DNA of 64,000 nt from Telluria beijingensis (GTDB lineage: Bacteria > Pseudomonadota > Gammaproteobacteria > Burkholderiales > Burkholderiaceae_D), in assembly GCF_030770395.1 (NCBI RefSeq), contig NZ_CP132480.1, forward strand, positions 909,114-973,113, written 5' to 3'. Under the pieces are notes generated by a model. The model ran no database searches. It worked only from the letters and a program-made list of their open reading frames with translations, and was not told the origin of the DNA. Position numbers and translations under genes: made by a program. Shown here one piece after another: positions 33,865-42,833 of this stretch; positions within the stretch are counted from its first letter, which is position 1, and every line of letters starts with the position of its first letter.

Positions 33865-34320
33865 ATGCGGCGCTTGACGATTTCGGTCGACGACGACCTG
33901 GCGGATACGTTCGACCAGCTGGTGGCGCGCAAGGGTTACCTGAACCGCTCCGAGGCTTTTCGCGACCTGGTGCGCAAGGCGCTGGACGAGGCCGAGCTGG
34001 CGCCTGGCCGGGCCCAGTGGTGCGTGGCCACCGTCAGCTATGTCTACGACCATCACGAGCGCCAGCTGTCGAACCGCCTGACGCAGATCCAGCATGCGCA
34101 CCACAACGTCGCGCTGGCGACGCTGCACGTCCACCTGGACCATGAAAACTGCCTGGAGACCGTCGTGCTCAAGGGACGCATGAGCGACGTGCGCGCCACG
34201 GCCGACGGCATGATCGCCCAGACCGGCGTGCGCCATGGCAGCGTGCACCTGGTGCCGGTGGAGATCCATGACGACGGCCATCACCAGCCCGGGCACAGCC
34301 ACATCCATCCGCATCGCTGA
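33865..34320 (+). CDS. nikR: nickel-responsive regulator NikR
   Basis: This 151-residue ribbon-helix-helix regulator has MRRLTISVDDDLADTFDQLV as DNA-binding domain and an ACT-type metal domain. Nickel ligands H77, H88-V-H90 and C96 match E. coli H76, H87, H89 and C95 shifted by one. A His-rich tail (HQPGHSHIHPH) follows. ATG 33865 is used. An upstream TTG at 33850 is less likely. It probably represses the nickel genes just upstream, but no clear NikR box was found at their promoter. Confidence 0.93.
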   Translation: MRRLTISVDDDLADTFDQLVARKGYLNRSEAFRDLVRKALDEAELAPGRAQWCVATVSYVYDHHERQLSNRLTQIQHAHHNVALATLHVHLDHENCLETVVLKGRMSDVRATADGMIAQTGVRHGSVHLVPVEIHDDGHHQPGHSHIHPHR

Positions 34321-34349
34321 TCCGCTTTGCCGGTCCGTGCCGGCGCCGC

Positions 34350-35039
34350 CTACTCGAGGTAGTAGTGGCGGATCGGTTTCAGTTGCGCGTCCAGTTCGTA
34401 GACCAGCGGCCGGCCGTTCGGGATATTCAGGCCGACGATGTCGCTGTCGCTGATCCCGTCGAGTATCTTGATGAGGGCGCGCAGGCTGTTGCCGTGGGCC
34501 GAGACCAGGATCTTCTTGCCGGCGCGGATGGCGGGGGCAATCTCGTCGTTCCAGGCCGGCATCAGGCGCGCGACGGTGTCCTTCAGGCACTCGGTCGCCG
34601 GGATGGCATGCCGGGGCAGGGCGGCATAGCGCGGATCGTCGAAGGCATTGCGCGGATCGTCCCCGTCGAGCGCGTCCGGTGCGACATCGTAGCTGCGGCG
34701 CCACAACAACACCTGCTCGTCGCCGAATTCGGCGGCCGTTTCGGCCTTGTCCAGTCCCTGCAGGGCGCCGTAGTGGCGCTCGTTCAGGCGCCAGTCGTTC
34801 CTGATCGGGACGTACATCAGGTCCATCTCGTCCAGCGCCAGCCACAGGGTGCGGATCGCGCGCCTGAGTACCGAGGTGTAGGCCAGGTCAAAGCAGAAGC
34901 CAGCGTCGCGCAGTGCGCGGCCGGCGTCGCGCGCCTCGCGCACACCCTGGTCGGTCAGGTCGACGTCGGCCCAGCCGGTGAAACGGTTTTCCAGGTTCCA
35001 GGTGGACTCGCCATGGCGCATGAAGACGATCGTATACAT
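34350..35039 (-). CDS. gpmA: 2,3-bisphosphoglycerate-dependent phosphoglycerate mutase
   Basis: This 229-residue enzyme has the phosphohistidine motif R8-H9-G-E-S-T-W-N, the [13 protein letters not shown] block and [11 protein letters not shown] with the second active-site His. It interconverts 3- and 2-phosphoglycerate. It is separated from nikR by a 29-bp gap and convergent with it. Its upstream region carries operator site 6 with TATAAT. Gluconeogenesis from aromatic-derived pyruvate and oxaloacetate would need it. Confidence 0.95.
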   Translation of the reverse strand: MYTIVFMRHGESTWNLENRFTGWADVDLTDQGVREARDAGRALRDAGFCFDLAYTSVLRRAIRTLWLALDEMDLMYVPIRNDWRLNERHYGALQGLDKAETAAEFGDEQVLLWRRSYDVAPDALDGDDPRNAFDDPRYAALPRHAIPATECLKDTVARLMPAWNDEIAPAIRAGKKILVSAHGNSLRALIKILDGISDSDIVGLNIPNGRPLVYELDAQLKPIRHYYLE

Positions 35040-35062
35040 AGCTTTCCTGTAAATTTCTTATC

Positions 35063-35095
35063 GTTCCTTTATGTGGAACGACGGTTCAAATTATA
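35063..35095. promoter_or_regulatory. tripartite operator, site 6, with minus-strand -10 box
   Basis: On the plus strand GTTCC (35063), GGAAC (35075) and the weak GGTTC (35083) have 7- and 3-nt spacers. Read on the minus strand this is the standard order toward gpmA. A perfect TATAAT lies on the minus strand at 35090-35095, with a weak -35. The site is also upstream of the molybdenum hydroxylase genes on the plus strand. Confidence 0.6.
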
Positions 35096-35243
35096 CCGTT
35101 CTTCGTAAAAATGTGCTTAGATAGGGCCTCACCCGGATCGGATGGCAAGGCGCGCAGGCCTGCAGGTTGGGGCAAGAGACGTCGACGACAGGGGGACCAA
35201 AACGGACTACTGCCGCTGCAAGACAGCGGATTTCGGAGACAAT

Positions 35244-35708
35244 ATGCCAACAGTACAATTTGATGTAGACGGCAAGCGGGTGGCGATCGACGCCAGCCCG
35301 GACATGCCCTTGCTGTATGCCCTGCGCGACGATCTGAAGCTGGACAATCCCAAGTTCGGATGCGGACTCGGCCAGTGCGGCGCCTGCACCGTCCAGCTCG
35401 ACGGCGTGCCGGTGCGTTCCTGCCTGCTGCCCGTGTCGGCGGTCGCCGGCAAGCAGGTCAAGACCATCCGCGGCCTCGGCACGCCCGAGAAGCCGCATCC
35501 GATCCAGGCCGCCTTCGTCGAAGAGCAGGTACCGCAATGCGGCTACTGCCTGAGTGGCTGGATGATGACCGGCGCCGCCCTGCTGGAATCGAATCCGAAG
35601 GCGAGCGACACGCAGATCCGCGAAGCTTGCGCCGGCCTCAAGTGCCGTTGCGGCACCCATGTCTCCATCCTGCGCGCCATCAAGCGCGCGCAGACCAAGA
35701 TGGCCTAG
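35244..35708 (+). CDS. small [2Fe-2S] subunit of a molybdenum hydroxylase (IorA-like)
   Basis: This 154-residue protein has two clusters: a plant-type site C40, C45, C48, C60 and an alpha-helical site C99, C102, C134, C136. This is the standard small subunit of isoquinoline 1-oxidoreductase and related aldehyde oxidases. The ATG follows CGGAGA. The large subunit starts 8 bp downstream. No FAD subunit is encoded, so electrons likely leave through a cytochrome. Confidence 0.9.
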   Translation: MPTVQFDVDGKRVAIDASPDMPLLYALRDDLKLDNPKFGCGLGQCGACTVQLDGVPVRSCLLPVSAVAGKQVKTIRGLGTPEKPHPIQAAFVEEQVPQCGYCLSGWMMTGAALLESNPKASDTQIREACAGLKCRCGTHVSILRAIKRAQTKMA

Positions 35709-35716
35709 GGGGCGAC

Positions 35717-38023
35717 ATGACCGATCACACCAATCATTCGTCGCTGCAGCGGCGCCAGTTCCTGCAGGCGGCCGGCGCCCTCGTCGTCTGCGCCATCGCG
35801 CCGCAGTCGGTGCTCGCCAGTCCTGTGCAGCCCGCCGGCACGCTGGCAGGCAAACGGGCAGGCAAGAAGCCGGCCCTGCGGCCCGAGGAGCTCGACAGCT
35901 GGATCGCCATCGGGCCCGATGGCCGCGTCACCGCCTATTACGGCAAGGTCGACCTGGGCCAGGGCCTCGAAGTGGCGATCGCCCAGGTGGTCGCCGAAGA
36001 ACTCGACGTCGCCGTCGACCAGGTCGACGTCGTGATGGGCGACACCACGGTCTGCCTGAACCAGGGCGGCGCGTCCAGTGCGCTCGGGATCCAGGCCGGC
36101 GCCAAGCCGCTGCGCAATGCCGCCGCCGAGGCGCGCCGCCTGCTGCTCGACATGGCGTCGCACAAGCTCGGCGCGGCGCCCGAGCGCCTGGACGTCGAGA
36201 ACGGCCGCGTCGCGGTGCGCGGCGACGCCGCGAAGTCGGTGAGCTACGCCGACCTGGTCGGCGGGGATTACTTCAACGCGCCCGTCGAGTGGAACAAGAA
36301 GGACGGCAACCAGATGAACGTCAGCGGCAAGGCCAAGCCCAAGCCGCCGTCGCAGTACAAGGTGGTCGGCAAGTCGGTCGACCGCCGCGACGTGGCCTGG
36401 AAGGTGTACGGCACTGCCGGGTATGTGAGCGAGATGAGGCTGCCGAACATGCTGCATGGACGGGTGGTGCGCACGCCCCATGCCGGCGGCGTGCCGCTCA
36501 AGGTCGATGCGGGCTCGATCAAGGCTTTTCCCGGTGCGCGCGTGATCCATGAGAAGAACTTCGTCGCCGTGGTGGCGGAGAAGGAATGGGACGCCATCGG
36601 CGCGGCGCGTGCGCTGGCGGTGACCTGGAGCGAGCCGACCAACCCGCTGCCCGGCGTCGACAAGCTGTTCGACCATGTCCGCACGGCGAAGGTGGTCAAG
36701 CGCGCCGACGAGGAAAAGCGCGGCGACCTGGCCAAGGCCTTCGATGGCCAGGCGCGCGTGATCGACGCCGAATACGAGTGGCCGTTCCAGTCGCATGCCA
36801 GCATGGGGCCGGCCTGCGCGCTGGTCGACGCCACGCCCGGCAATGCCAGGGTCTGGACCGGTAGCCAGAAGCCGCACCATGCGCGCGACGGGGTTGCCAA
36901 AATGCTGGGCCTGGAGCCGGACCAGGTGCAGGGCATCTATGTGCCGGGCCCGGGCTCGTATGGCCGCAACGACGCCGGCGACGCCGCCATCGACGCCGCG
37001 CTGCTGTCGAAACTCACCGGCCGCCCGGTGCGCGTGCAGGGCATGCGCATCGACGGCACCGCCTGGGATCCGAAGGCGCCGGCATCGGTGCACCGGGCGC
37101 GCGCCGCGATCGATGCCGGCGGCAAGGTCGTGGGCTATGAATTCGTCTCGCGCGGCTTCTCGCGCGCCGACATCGACAGCAACGAGTCCGACCCGCGCCA
37201 CAGCCTGGCCGGCATGGAGCTCGGCATGCCGCTCGATCCGGGCCAGAATTTCGGCATCCCCGCCGAGACCTATGGCTTCGCCAACAAGATGCTGGCCTGG
37301 GAGACGATCCCGCCGCTGCTGGAACGCAGTTCGCCCTTGCGCACCTCGCACATGCGCGATCCGGTCGGCCTGCAGATCCAGTTCGCGAGCGAGCAGTTCA
37401 TCGACGAACTGGCCATCGCGACCGGCGCCGACCCGGTCGCGTTCCGCCTCGCGAACCTGACCGGCGAGCGTGACCGGGCCGTGGTCAGGACGGCGGCCGA
37501 GAAATCGGGCTGGAAGGCTTCGACCGGGCTGCGCACCAGGCAGAAAGGCGAGGTCCTCAAGGGCCGCGGCATCGCCTATGCCCAGCGCGGGGGCACCGTG
37601 CTCGCGGTCGTCGCCGAGATCGACGTCGAGCCCGCGAGCGGCCGCATCTGGGGCCGCAAGTTCACCGTGGCCCACGATTGCGGCCTGGTGGTCAATCCGC
37701 AGGGCTTGCGTCACACGATCGAGGGCGGCCTGGTGCAGGGCCTGTCGCGCGCGCTGTTCGAGGAAGTGAAATTCGACACGAATATGGTCACCAGCGTGGA
37801 TTGGGGCAGCTATCCGATCCTCGAGATGGCCGACGCGCCGGAGACCATCGACATCGTGCTGATCGACCGCCCCGAGGTCGCGCCGACCGGCGCCGGCGAA
37901 GCGACCTGCCGCGTCATCCCGGCGGCGCTGGCCAACGCCTTCTACGACGCCACCGGCGTGCGCCTGCGGCGCGCGCCGATGACGCCGGAGAACGTCAAGA
38001 AGGCGCTGGCGCGTACGGCGTGA
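35717..38023 (+). CDS. molybdopterin-binding large subunit of a molybdenum hydroxylase (IorB-like)
   Basis: This 768-residue protein has a Tat-type signal (Q-R-R-Q-F-L-Q at about 11-17, then a hydrophobic stretch), so the holoenzyme is exported folded, with the small subunit carried along. The molybdopterin domains include QGLEVAIAQVVAEEL, and the catalytic Glu lies in APTGAGEATCR near the C-terminus. Such enzymes hydroxylate N-heterocycles or oxidise aromatic aldehydes. An AGGGGG ribosome site is upstream. The substrate is open. Proximity to operator site 6 suggests induction with the aromatic regulon. Confidence 0.9.
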   Translation: MTDHTNHSSLQRRQFLQAAGALVVCAIAPQSVLASPVQPAGTLAGKRAGKKPALRPEELDSWIAIGPDGRVTAYYGKVDLGQGLEVAIAQVVAEELDVAVDQVDVVMGDTTVCLNQGGASSALGIQAGAKPLRNAAAEARRLLLDMASHKLGAAPERLDVENGRVAVRGDAAKSVSYADLVGGDYFNAPVEWNKKDGNQMNVSGKAKPKPPSQYKVVGKSVDRRDVAWKVYGTAGYVSEMRLPNMLHGRVVRTPHAGGVPLKVDAGSIKAFPGARVIHEKNFVAVVAEKEWDAIGAARALAVTWSEPTNPLPGVDKLFDHVRTAKVVKRADEEKRGDLAKAFDGQARVIDAEYEWPFQSHASMGPACALVDATPGNARVWTGSQKPHHARDGVAKMLGLEPDQVQGIYVPGPGSYGRNDAGDAAIDAALLSKLTGRPVRVQGMRIDGTAWDPKAPASVHRARAAIDAGGKVVGYEFVSRGFSRADIDSNESDPRHSLAGMELGMPLDPGQNFGIPAETYGFANKMLAWETIPPLLERSSPLRTSHMRDPVGLQIQFASEQFIDELAIATGADPVAFRLANLTGERDRAVVRTAAEKSGWKASTGLRTRQKGEVLKGRGIAYAQRGGTVLAVVAEIDVEPASGRIWGRKFTVAHDCGLVVNPQGLRHTIEGGLVQGLSRALFEEVKFDTNMVTSVDWGSYPILEMADAPETIDIVLIDRPEVAPTGAGEATCRVIPAALANAFYDATGVRLRRAPMTPENVKKALARTA

Positions 38024-38068
38024 TTGCGCGCAGAGGGCCGATTGCGCCGGCGCGAAGCTGCCGGTAGG

Positions 38069-38506
38069 TCAAGGCCCCTGCTTGTAGACGCGCTTCGGAT
38101 GCACGACGAGGCGTTTCACCAGGTCTTCCAGCGCTTTGCTGTGGTACAGGTCCATGCACTTCAGGAAATCGAACCGAATGCCTTTGATTTCCGATTCGAC
38201 GAGAGGATTGCTGTAATCCCGGGCCAGATAGCTGTCCACCAATGACTTGACTGCGTCCGGGCTCTTTTCCATATCGAAGTAGGTCCAGTCACGCAAGGCG
38301 CTGACACTGCTTCCGATATCGGCCGATGCGCCGGCTTCGTTGCGATAAGCCTGCGCCAGGCAGTTTGCCAGTACCAGGTCCTTGTAATTTTGCGCGTGCG
38401 TGCGGGCAACTGCCTGGGGCGAAGTCATTTCGCGAGGCGAAGCATGAGCTGGGGGACACAACAGGATGGACGCCATCATCGCCATGCATGGATAGAGCGA
38501 CTTCAT
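38069..38506 (-). CDS. tai4: T6SS amidase immunity protein Tai4
   Basis: This 145-residue exported protein (signal ending AHA, about residue 22) has the Tai4-family pattern NYKDLVLANCLAQAY and a second Cys in FLKCMDLY. Tai4 dimers block the active site of the Tae4 amidase in the periplasm. It overlaps the effector gene by 4 nt (ATGA), the usual coupling of effector and immunity genes. Codon use is more AT-rich than in neighbours, suggesting acquisition. Confidence 0.85.
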   Translation of the reverse strand: MKSLYPCMAMMASILLCPPAHASPREMTSPQAVARTHAQNYKDLVLANCLAQAYRNEAGASADIGSSVSALRDWTYFDMEKSPDAVKSLVDSYLARDYSNPLVESEIKGIRFDFLKCMDLYHSKALEDLVKRLVVHPKRVYKQGP

Positions 38507-39003
38507 CGCAAGCTCCAGAAATGTGCACGATCCGTTCGATAAGCTACTTCTGGCGCATTGAAATAACAGTGGTCGTAGCAGGAACTGCCGTCGTAAAGCG
38601 TGGCATGCCCCTGTGCATTCGACCAGCCGGATACTTCAAAAAGTACGACCCCTTTTTTGCCTGCCAGTGTGCCGCCGCCGGAGGCTGGATATTTCACGAT
38701 CTCGGCTGTCCCCCACTGTTGTGTCAAGAAGCCAATCAGGTCGCGTACCCGGAAGAAGTATTTGCGCCCGTCCGCTCCGGAGACTGTCTGTCCTCGGATG
38801 CTCGGTATTCTCAGTCCCGCCTGGCCGAGTATATAACTCATCCGCACGGCACAAGTGTTTTCCCAACGCTGGGAGGCCGCCGGATTGTCGATATTCTTTT
38901 CGACATTTCCTCCAATTATTTTCGCGACCCGGTCACCGGGATTGATCGGGTCGTAAATGCGTTGTGAAGCTGCCCATGCGGTATCGAATGACGGTTGGGT
39001 CAT
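38503..39003 (-). CDS. tae4: T6SS peptidoglycan amidase effector Tae4
   Basis: This 166-residue NlpC/P60-fold amidase has C51 (ENTCAVRMSYIL) and H133 (GHATLYDG), with a nearby Asp as third residue. Tae4 cleaves the D-Glu-meso-DAP bond of peptidoglycan. ATG 39003 is used. Longer in-frame starts give a tail absent from the family. No T6SS structural genes are nearby, so it is an orphan effector module that probably uses a T6SS encoded elsewhere. Confidence 0.87.
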   Translation of the reverse strand: MTQPSFDTAWAASQRIYDPINPGDRVAKIIGGNVEKNIDNPAASQRWENTCAVRMSYILGQAGLRIPSIRGQTVSGADGRKYFFRVRDLIGFLTQQWGTAEIVKYPASGGGTLAGKKGVVLFEVSGWSNAQGHATLYDGSSCYDHCYFNAPEVAYRTDRAHFWSLR

Positions 39004-39404
39004 GGCGGAGGCCCTCTTGATTTGTACGGGAGTGTGTTCGTCCTGGCGGCGATGGAGCGGTCGATGGCGAACGTTTGCCAAATCTGGCGTAGGACGTTGA
39101 ACGACATCGTCCAGGCATCGTGATGCATTATTCCGCGAGACCTGTGCCCTTATATTTCGCTAGCGCAAGAATCGGCAAAATTTGAACGAGGCAACACGTG
39201 CGCACGACAACGCCACGCATCCCGCGCTGGTGAAAGGAAGATGTGCCATGGCCGCGACACCAGGCTTGGCGCAGCGCAGACGCGTGCATGACGTTGCGCC
39301 GGCGCGTATCGTGCGCGCCACGCACTACGCATGATGAAGCCCATCGTCCGACAGCGCCGGGGATGGTCACCAGGGCTCGGGCTTCATTCCTTGCTGGAGA
39401 GGAC
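39004..39404. other. non-coding stretch upstream of HAF-repeat gene
   Basis: About 400 bp between the divergent Tae4 and HAF-repeat genes. No convincing gene was seen. Open frames here lack ribosome sites and family signals. It should hold the promoters of both genes, but no strong sigma70 match stood out. Confidence 0.5.
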
Positions 39405-40937
39405 ATGCGACTTGTTCGAGTACAAACGGTGTCAAATGGCGGCGGCGCAGGCAGGCTGCTCAAGTGCCTCTGGCTTCTGGCGCTACTGTTGGCGGGGATG
39501 TCCGGCGCGGCGACAGCGCAGCCAGAACCGGCAACGGACCGCCTCGATGACCAGCGTAGCGGCGCACACGCCGCCTACCGCGTGATCAACCTGGCGCCAG
39601 GCACGATCGCGACCTACCCGCACATCAACACTGCCGGTCAGGTGGCGTTCACGATGGTGAACGGCGGCCGCACCACGGCATTCTTCCACGACGGCGGGTC
39701 CACGACCGACATCGGCTCGCTGGGCGGCGGCATCGCCTACGCAAACGACCTGAACGAGGCCGGCCAGGTCGCGGGCACGGCGGTGGACCGATACGGCATC
39801 GAACACGCCTTCCTGTGGAGCGCAGGCCGCGGCATGCTCGGCATCCTCGCCCAGCCGGCAGGCGTCCGCTCGCATGGCTGGGCGATCAACAACCGCGGCG
39901 TCGTCACCGGCTCGTTCGGGGAGCCGGTGCGTCCGTTCCGCTGGAGCCTGGCCGGCGGCCTGGAAGAGCTGGGCATCTCCCCGGCCTACCCGCAGCCGGC
40001 ATCGGGCCGGGTGCTCAACGATGCCGGCCTGATCGCGGGTGTCACGACGATCGACGATGAGTTCACCCGCGTATTTGCCTGGACCCGCGCCAGCGGCGTG
40101 GTCGACATCGATACGCTCGGCAGCGTCGAATCGACGGCCGTCGCGGTCGGCGCCGGGGGCGAGGTGGCGGGCAATCGGCTGGCGTCCTGGGACGACGGCG
40201 GCGATCGCCCGTTCCTGTGGACACGCGCGACCGGCATGCAGGACCTCGGCATCGGACGTGGCGCCACGGCCTGGGTGAATGCGATGACGCCCGGCCTGCA
40301 TATCGCGGGCGGCATCGGTTATCCGGACGGCCGCCAGCGTGCGATGTCGTGGACGCGCCGCGGCGGCATGCGCGAACTAGGCACCCTGGGCGGCCGTACC
40401 TCGGTCGCGCGCGACGTCAATGCCCGCGGCCAGGTCGTCGGCTTTGCCGAGGACAGAAGTGGGGTAATGCGCGCCTTCGCCTGGCACGCCGCGACCGGCA
40501 TGCAAGACCTGAACCGCCTGTTGCGCAAGGCTCCACCCACCCTGGTGCTGGAACAGGCGCTGTCGATCAACGACAGCGGAGATATCGTGGCCAGCTCGAA
40601 CGCCGGCCTGGTGCTGCTCAGGCAAGACCGGCGGCGCGGGGGCGGGCACACGGTGGGACCAGTCCTGGCGCCGCGCACGGTCGAGGTGGGCGCCACGTTG
40701 CGGGCATCGGTGTCCTTCGTGGATGGCGACCGGACCGGCACGCGCAGCGTCGACTGGTCATGGGGCGATGGTAGCGGCGGGGCGGCGCGCCGGATCGACG
40801 AACGCGGCGGCGTGGGCAGCGCGAGCGCCACCCATGCCTATGCAGTGCCGGGGGAGTACACGGTGACGGCCACGGTGGTCGACCGGCATGGCCGCCGCAC
40901 CGTGGTCAACCAGCCCGTCGAGGTGACCGGGCCGTGA
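39405..40937 (+). CDS. exported HAF-repeat protein with C-terminal PKD domain
   Basis: This 510-residue protein has a signal peptide ending ATAQ. It then carries repeated units of about 45-50 residues built on LGTLGG/DIGSLGG, A-x-x-x-N and GQVVG/GQVAG motifs, each resembling HAF repeats. The last about 90 residues form a PKD-like beta domain (ATHAYAVPGEYTVTATVVD). The repeats probably form a beta-propeller. ATG 39405 is used with GGAGAGGA upstream. Function unknown. Surface binding is plausible. Confidence 0.8.
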   Translation: MRLVRVQTVSNGGGAGRLLKCLWLLALLLAGMSGAATAQPEPATDRLDDQRSGAHAAYRVINLAPGTIATYPHINTAGQVAFTMVNGGRTTAFFHDGGSTTDIGSLGGGIAYANDLNEAGQVAGTAVDRYGIEHAFLWSAGRGMLGILAQPAGVRSHGWAINNRGVVTGSFGEPVRPFRWSLAGGLEELGISPAYPQPASGRVLNDAGLIAGVTTIDDEFTRVFAWTRASGVVDIDTLGSVESTAVAVGAGGEVAGNRLASWDDGGDRPFLWTRATGMQDLGIGRGATAWVNAMTPGLHIAGGIGYPDGRQRAMSWTRRGGMRELGTLGGRTSVARDVNARGQVVGFAEDRSGVMRAFAWHAATGMQDLNRLLRKAPPTLVLEQALSINDSGDIVASSNAGLVLLRQDRRRGGGHTVGPVLAPRTVEVGATLRASVSFVDGDRTGTRSVDWSWGDGSGGAARRIDERGGVGSASATHAYAVPGEYTVTATVVDRHGRRTVVNQPVEVTGP

Positions 40938-40956
40938 GCGACGACGATCGTCGTGC

Positions 40957-42738
40957 TCATCCTTTCTTTTGCGCGGCGATCCAGCGATCCGTTGCGGCTT
41001 CGAGCACATCGAGCGGTACCGCGCCGTGCGACAGCACCTCGTTGTGGAAGGCGCGCAGGTCGAAGTCCTTGCCTAGGGTTTTCTCGGCGCGCGTACGCAG
41101 TTCGCGCAGCTTCAGTTCGCCGATCTTGTAGCTGAGGGCCTGGCCCGGGATCGCGATATAGCGCTCGACTTCCTGCACCGCCGTCACCTCGTTCTGCGGC
41201 ACGTTGTCCATGAAGTAGGCGATCGCCTGTTCGCGCGTCCAGCCCTTCGAGTGGATGCCGGTATCGACCACCAGGCGCACGCCGCGCCAGATCTCGGCGG
41301 TCAGGCGGCCCACCCACTGCCATGGATCGTCGTACATGCCGATTTCCTGGCCCAGCATTTCGCTGTACAGGCCCCAGCCTTCCGAGAAGGCGGTGCTGCC
41401 GCCAAAGCGGCGGAAGGCCGGCAGGCCGGTGGTTTCCTGCGCCAGGCTACGCTCGAAATGGTGACCGGGAATCGCCTCGTGCAGGAAGAAAGCGGTGGTC
41501 GTGAAGTTGGTGCGGGTCTCCGGTTTGTAGGCATTGAAGTAGAAGACGCCGGGACGCTTGCCGTCGACCGAGCCGCGCTGGTACGAGGCCGGGGCCGCGC
41601 TCACTTCGCGGAAGGCCTCGACCGGGCGGATCTCGAACGGCGCCTTGGGCACGCGCGCGAACAGCTGGTCGACCTTGGCCTCGACGCGCGGACGCATCGC
41701 CTCGTAGGCGGCCTGGATCTCTTCGCGTGACTTGAAGCGCAGCTCGGGAGCCGTATTGAGGTGCGCGAAGAATTCCTTCAGCGTGCCCTTGAAGCCGACC
41801 TTGACCCTGGCTTCTTCGAACTGCGCGCGGATGCGCGCGACTTCGCGCAGGCCGATCTCGTGGATTTCTTCCGGCGCCAGGTCGGTCGTGGTCGAGCGGC
41901 GCGCCAGGAAGGCATACCATTCCTTGCCGCCAGGCAGGGCGCCGATGCCGGCACTGTCGCGGCCTGCAGGCAGGTAGGTTTCGCGCATGAAGGCCAGCAG
42001 CTTGCGGTTCGCCGGCGCCAGCTGTTCGCGCACCATTTTTCCGTACGCATCAGTCAGGCGCGTCTTGTCGGCGGCGCTGAAGGACGCCGGGAATTTCTTC
42101 ACCGGCGCCATATAGGTGCTGGTGTCGAGATTGTCGCTGCCGACATTCTCGAGCTGCGGCAGCACGCGCTGGATGAGCGCCTTCGGCATCACGATGCCCT
42201 GCGAGATTCCCTTGCGCATGTCGGCGATCATATTGTCGACGGCAGGGGCGTAGCCGGCGGCGCGCTTGAGCCAGTTGTCGTAGTCCTGCACGGTCTGGAA
42301 CGGCTGCGTCGAGGCGCCGGAGCCGAGTTGGGCCATCAGCAGGTGCAGGCCCGAGAACTGGTCGACCGGCACCAGGTCGGACGGGAAGCGCAGGCCATCG
42401 AGGTTTTGCTGCAGGTTGTAACGCAGCAGGTCATAACTGATGCGGTCTTCCGACGGCAACGGCGTGGGATCGAAGGTGGCGCTGCGCGCCAGGTATTTTT
42501 CCGCCAGCGCGCGGGTTTGCGCGCGGCTCTCGGCGGACGAGGTCACGCCGAAGCGGTCGTTGTAGCGATTGTCGCCACTGAAGGTGGCGACGATCGGGTT
42601 TTCGCGCAGGTAGTCTTCCCAGTAGTCGGCATACAACTGGTTCATCTTTTCCGGCGTGGCCGGCGTCTTCACCTGGGCGATGGCAGGGAGGGCTGCGCAC
42701 AGCAGGGTGCACAGGAACAGTGGGAGCGAGCGTGTCAT
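40957..42738 (-). CDS. exported DUF885-family metallopeptidase-like protein
   Basis: This 593-residue protein has a signal peptide ending AIAQ and the zinc-peptidase-like motif HEAIPGHHFE near residue 420, with a downstream Glu in EGWGLYSEMLG. This is the DUF885 family pattern. It lies 95 bp after the secreted alpha/beta hydrolase gene on the same strand and may be cotranscribed with it. Substrate unknown. Periplasmic peptide or conjugate hydrolysis is likely. Confidence 0.88.
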   Translation of the reverse strand: MTRSLPLFLCTLLCAALPAIAQVKTPATPEKMNQLYADYWEDYLRENPIVATFSGDNRYNDRFGVTSSAESRAQTRALAEKYLARSATFDPTPLPSEDRISYDLLRYNLQQNLDGLRFPSDLVPVDQFSGLHLLMAQLGSGASTQPFQTVQDYDNWLKRAAGYAPAVDNMIADMRKGISQGIVMPKALIQRVLPQLENVGSDNLDTSTYMAPVKKFPASFSAADKTRLTDAYGKMVREQLAPANRKLLAFMRETYLPAGRDSAGIGALPGGKEWYAFLARRSTTTDLAPEEIHEIGLREVARIRAQFEEARVKVGFKGTLKEFFAHLNTAPELRFKSREEIQAAYEAMRPRVEAKVDQLFARVPKAPFEIRPVEAFREVSAAPASYQRGSVDGKRPGVFYFNAYKPETRTNFTTTAFFLHEAIPGHHFERSLAQETTGLPAFRRFGGSTAFSEGWGLYSEMLGQEIGMYDDPWQWVGRLTAEIWRGVRLVVDTGIHSKGWTREQAIAYFMDNVPQNEVTAVQEVERYIAIPGQALSYKIGELKLRELRTRAEKTLGKDFDLRAFHNEVLSHGAVPLDVLEAATDRWIAAQKKG

Positions 42739-42833
42739 GTTTTCTCTTGGTGGTCGAGGCCATGCAAGAATAGCATGGCCTCGCCGGGCCCTGGAACGTC
42801 GGCGCAGGACGGCGACGCCCCCGCCGCTATCGC

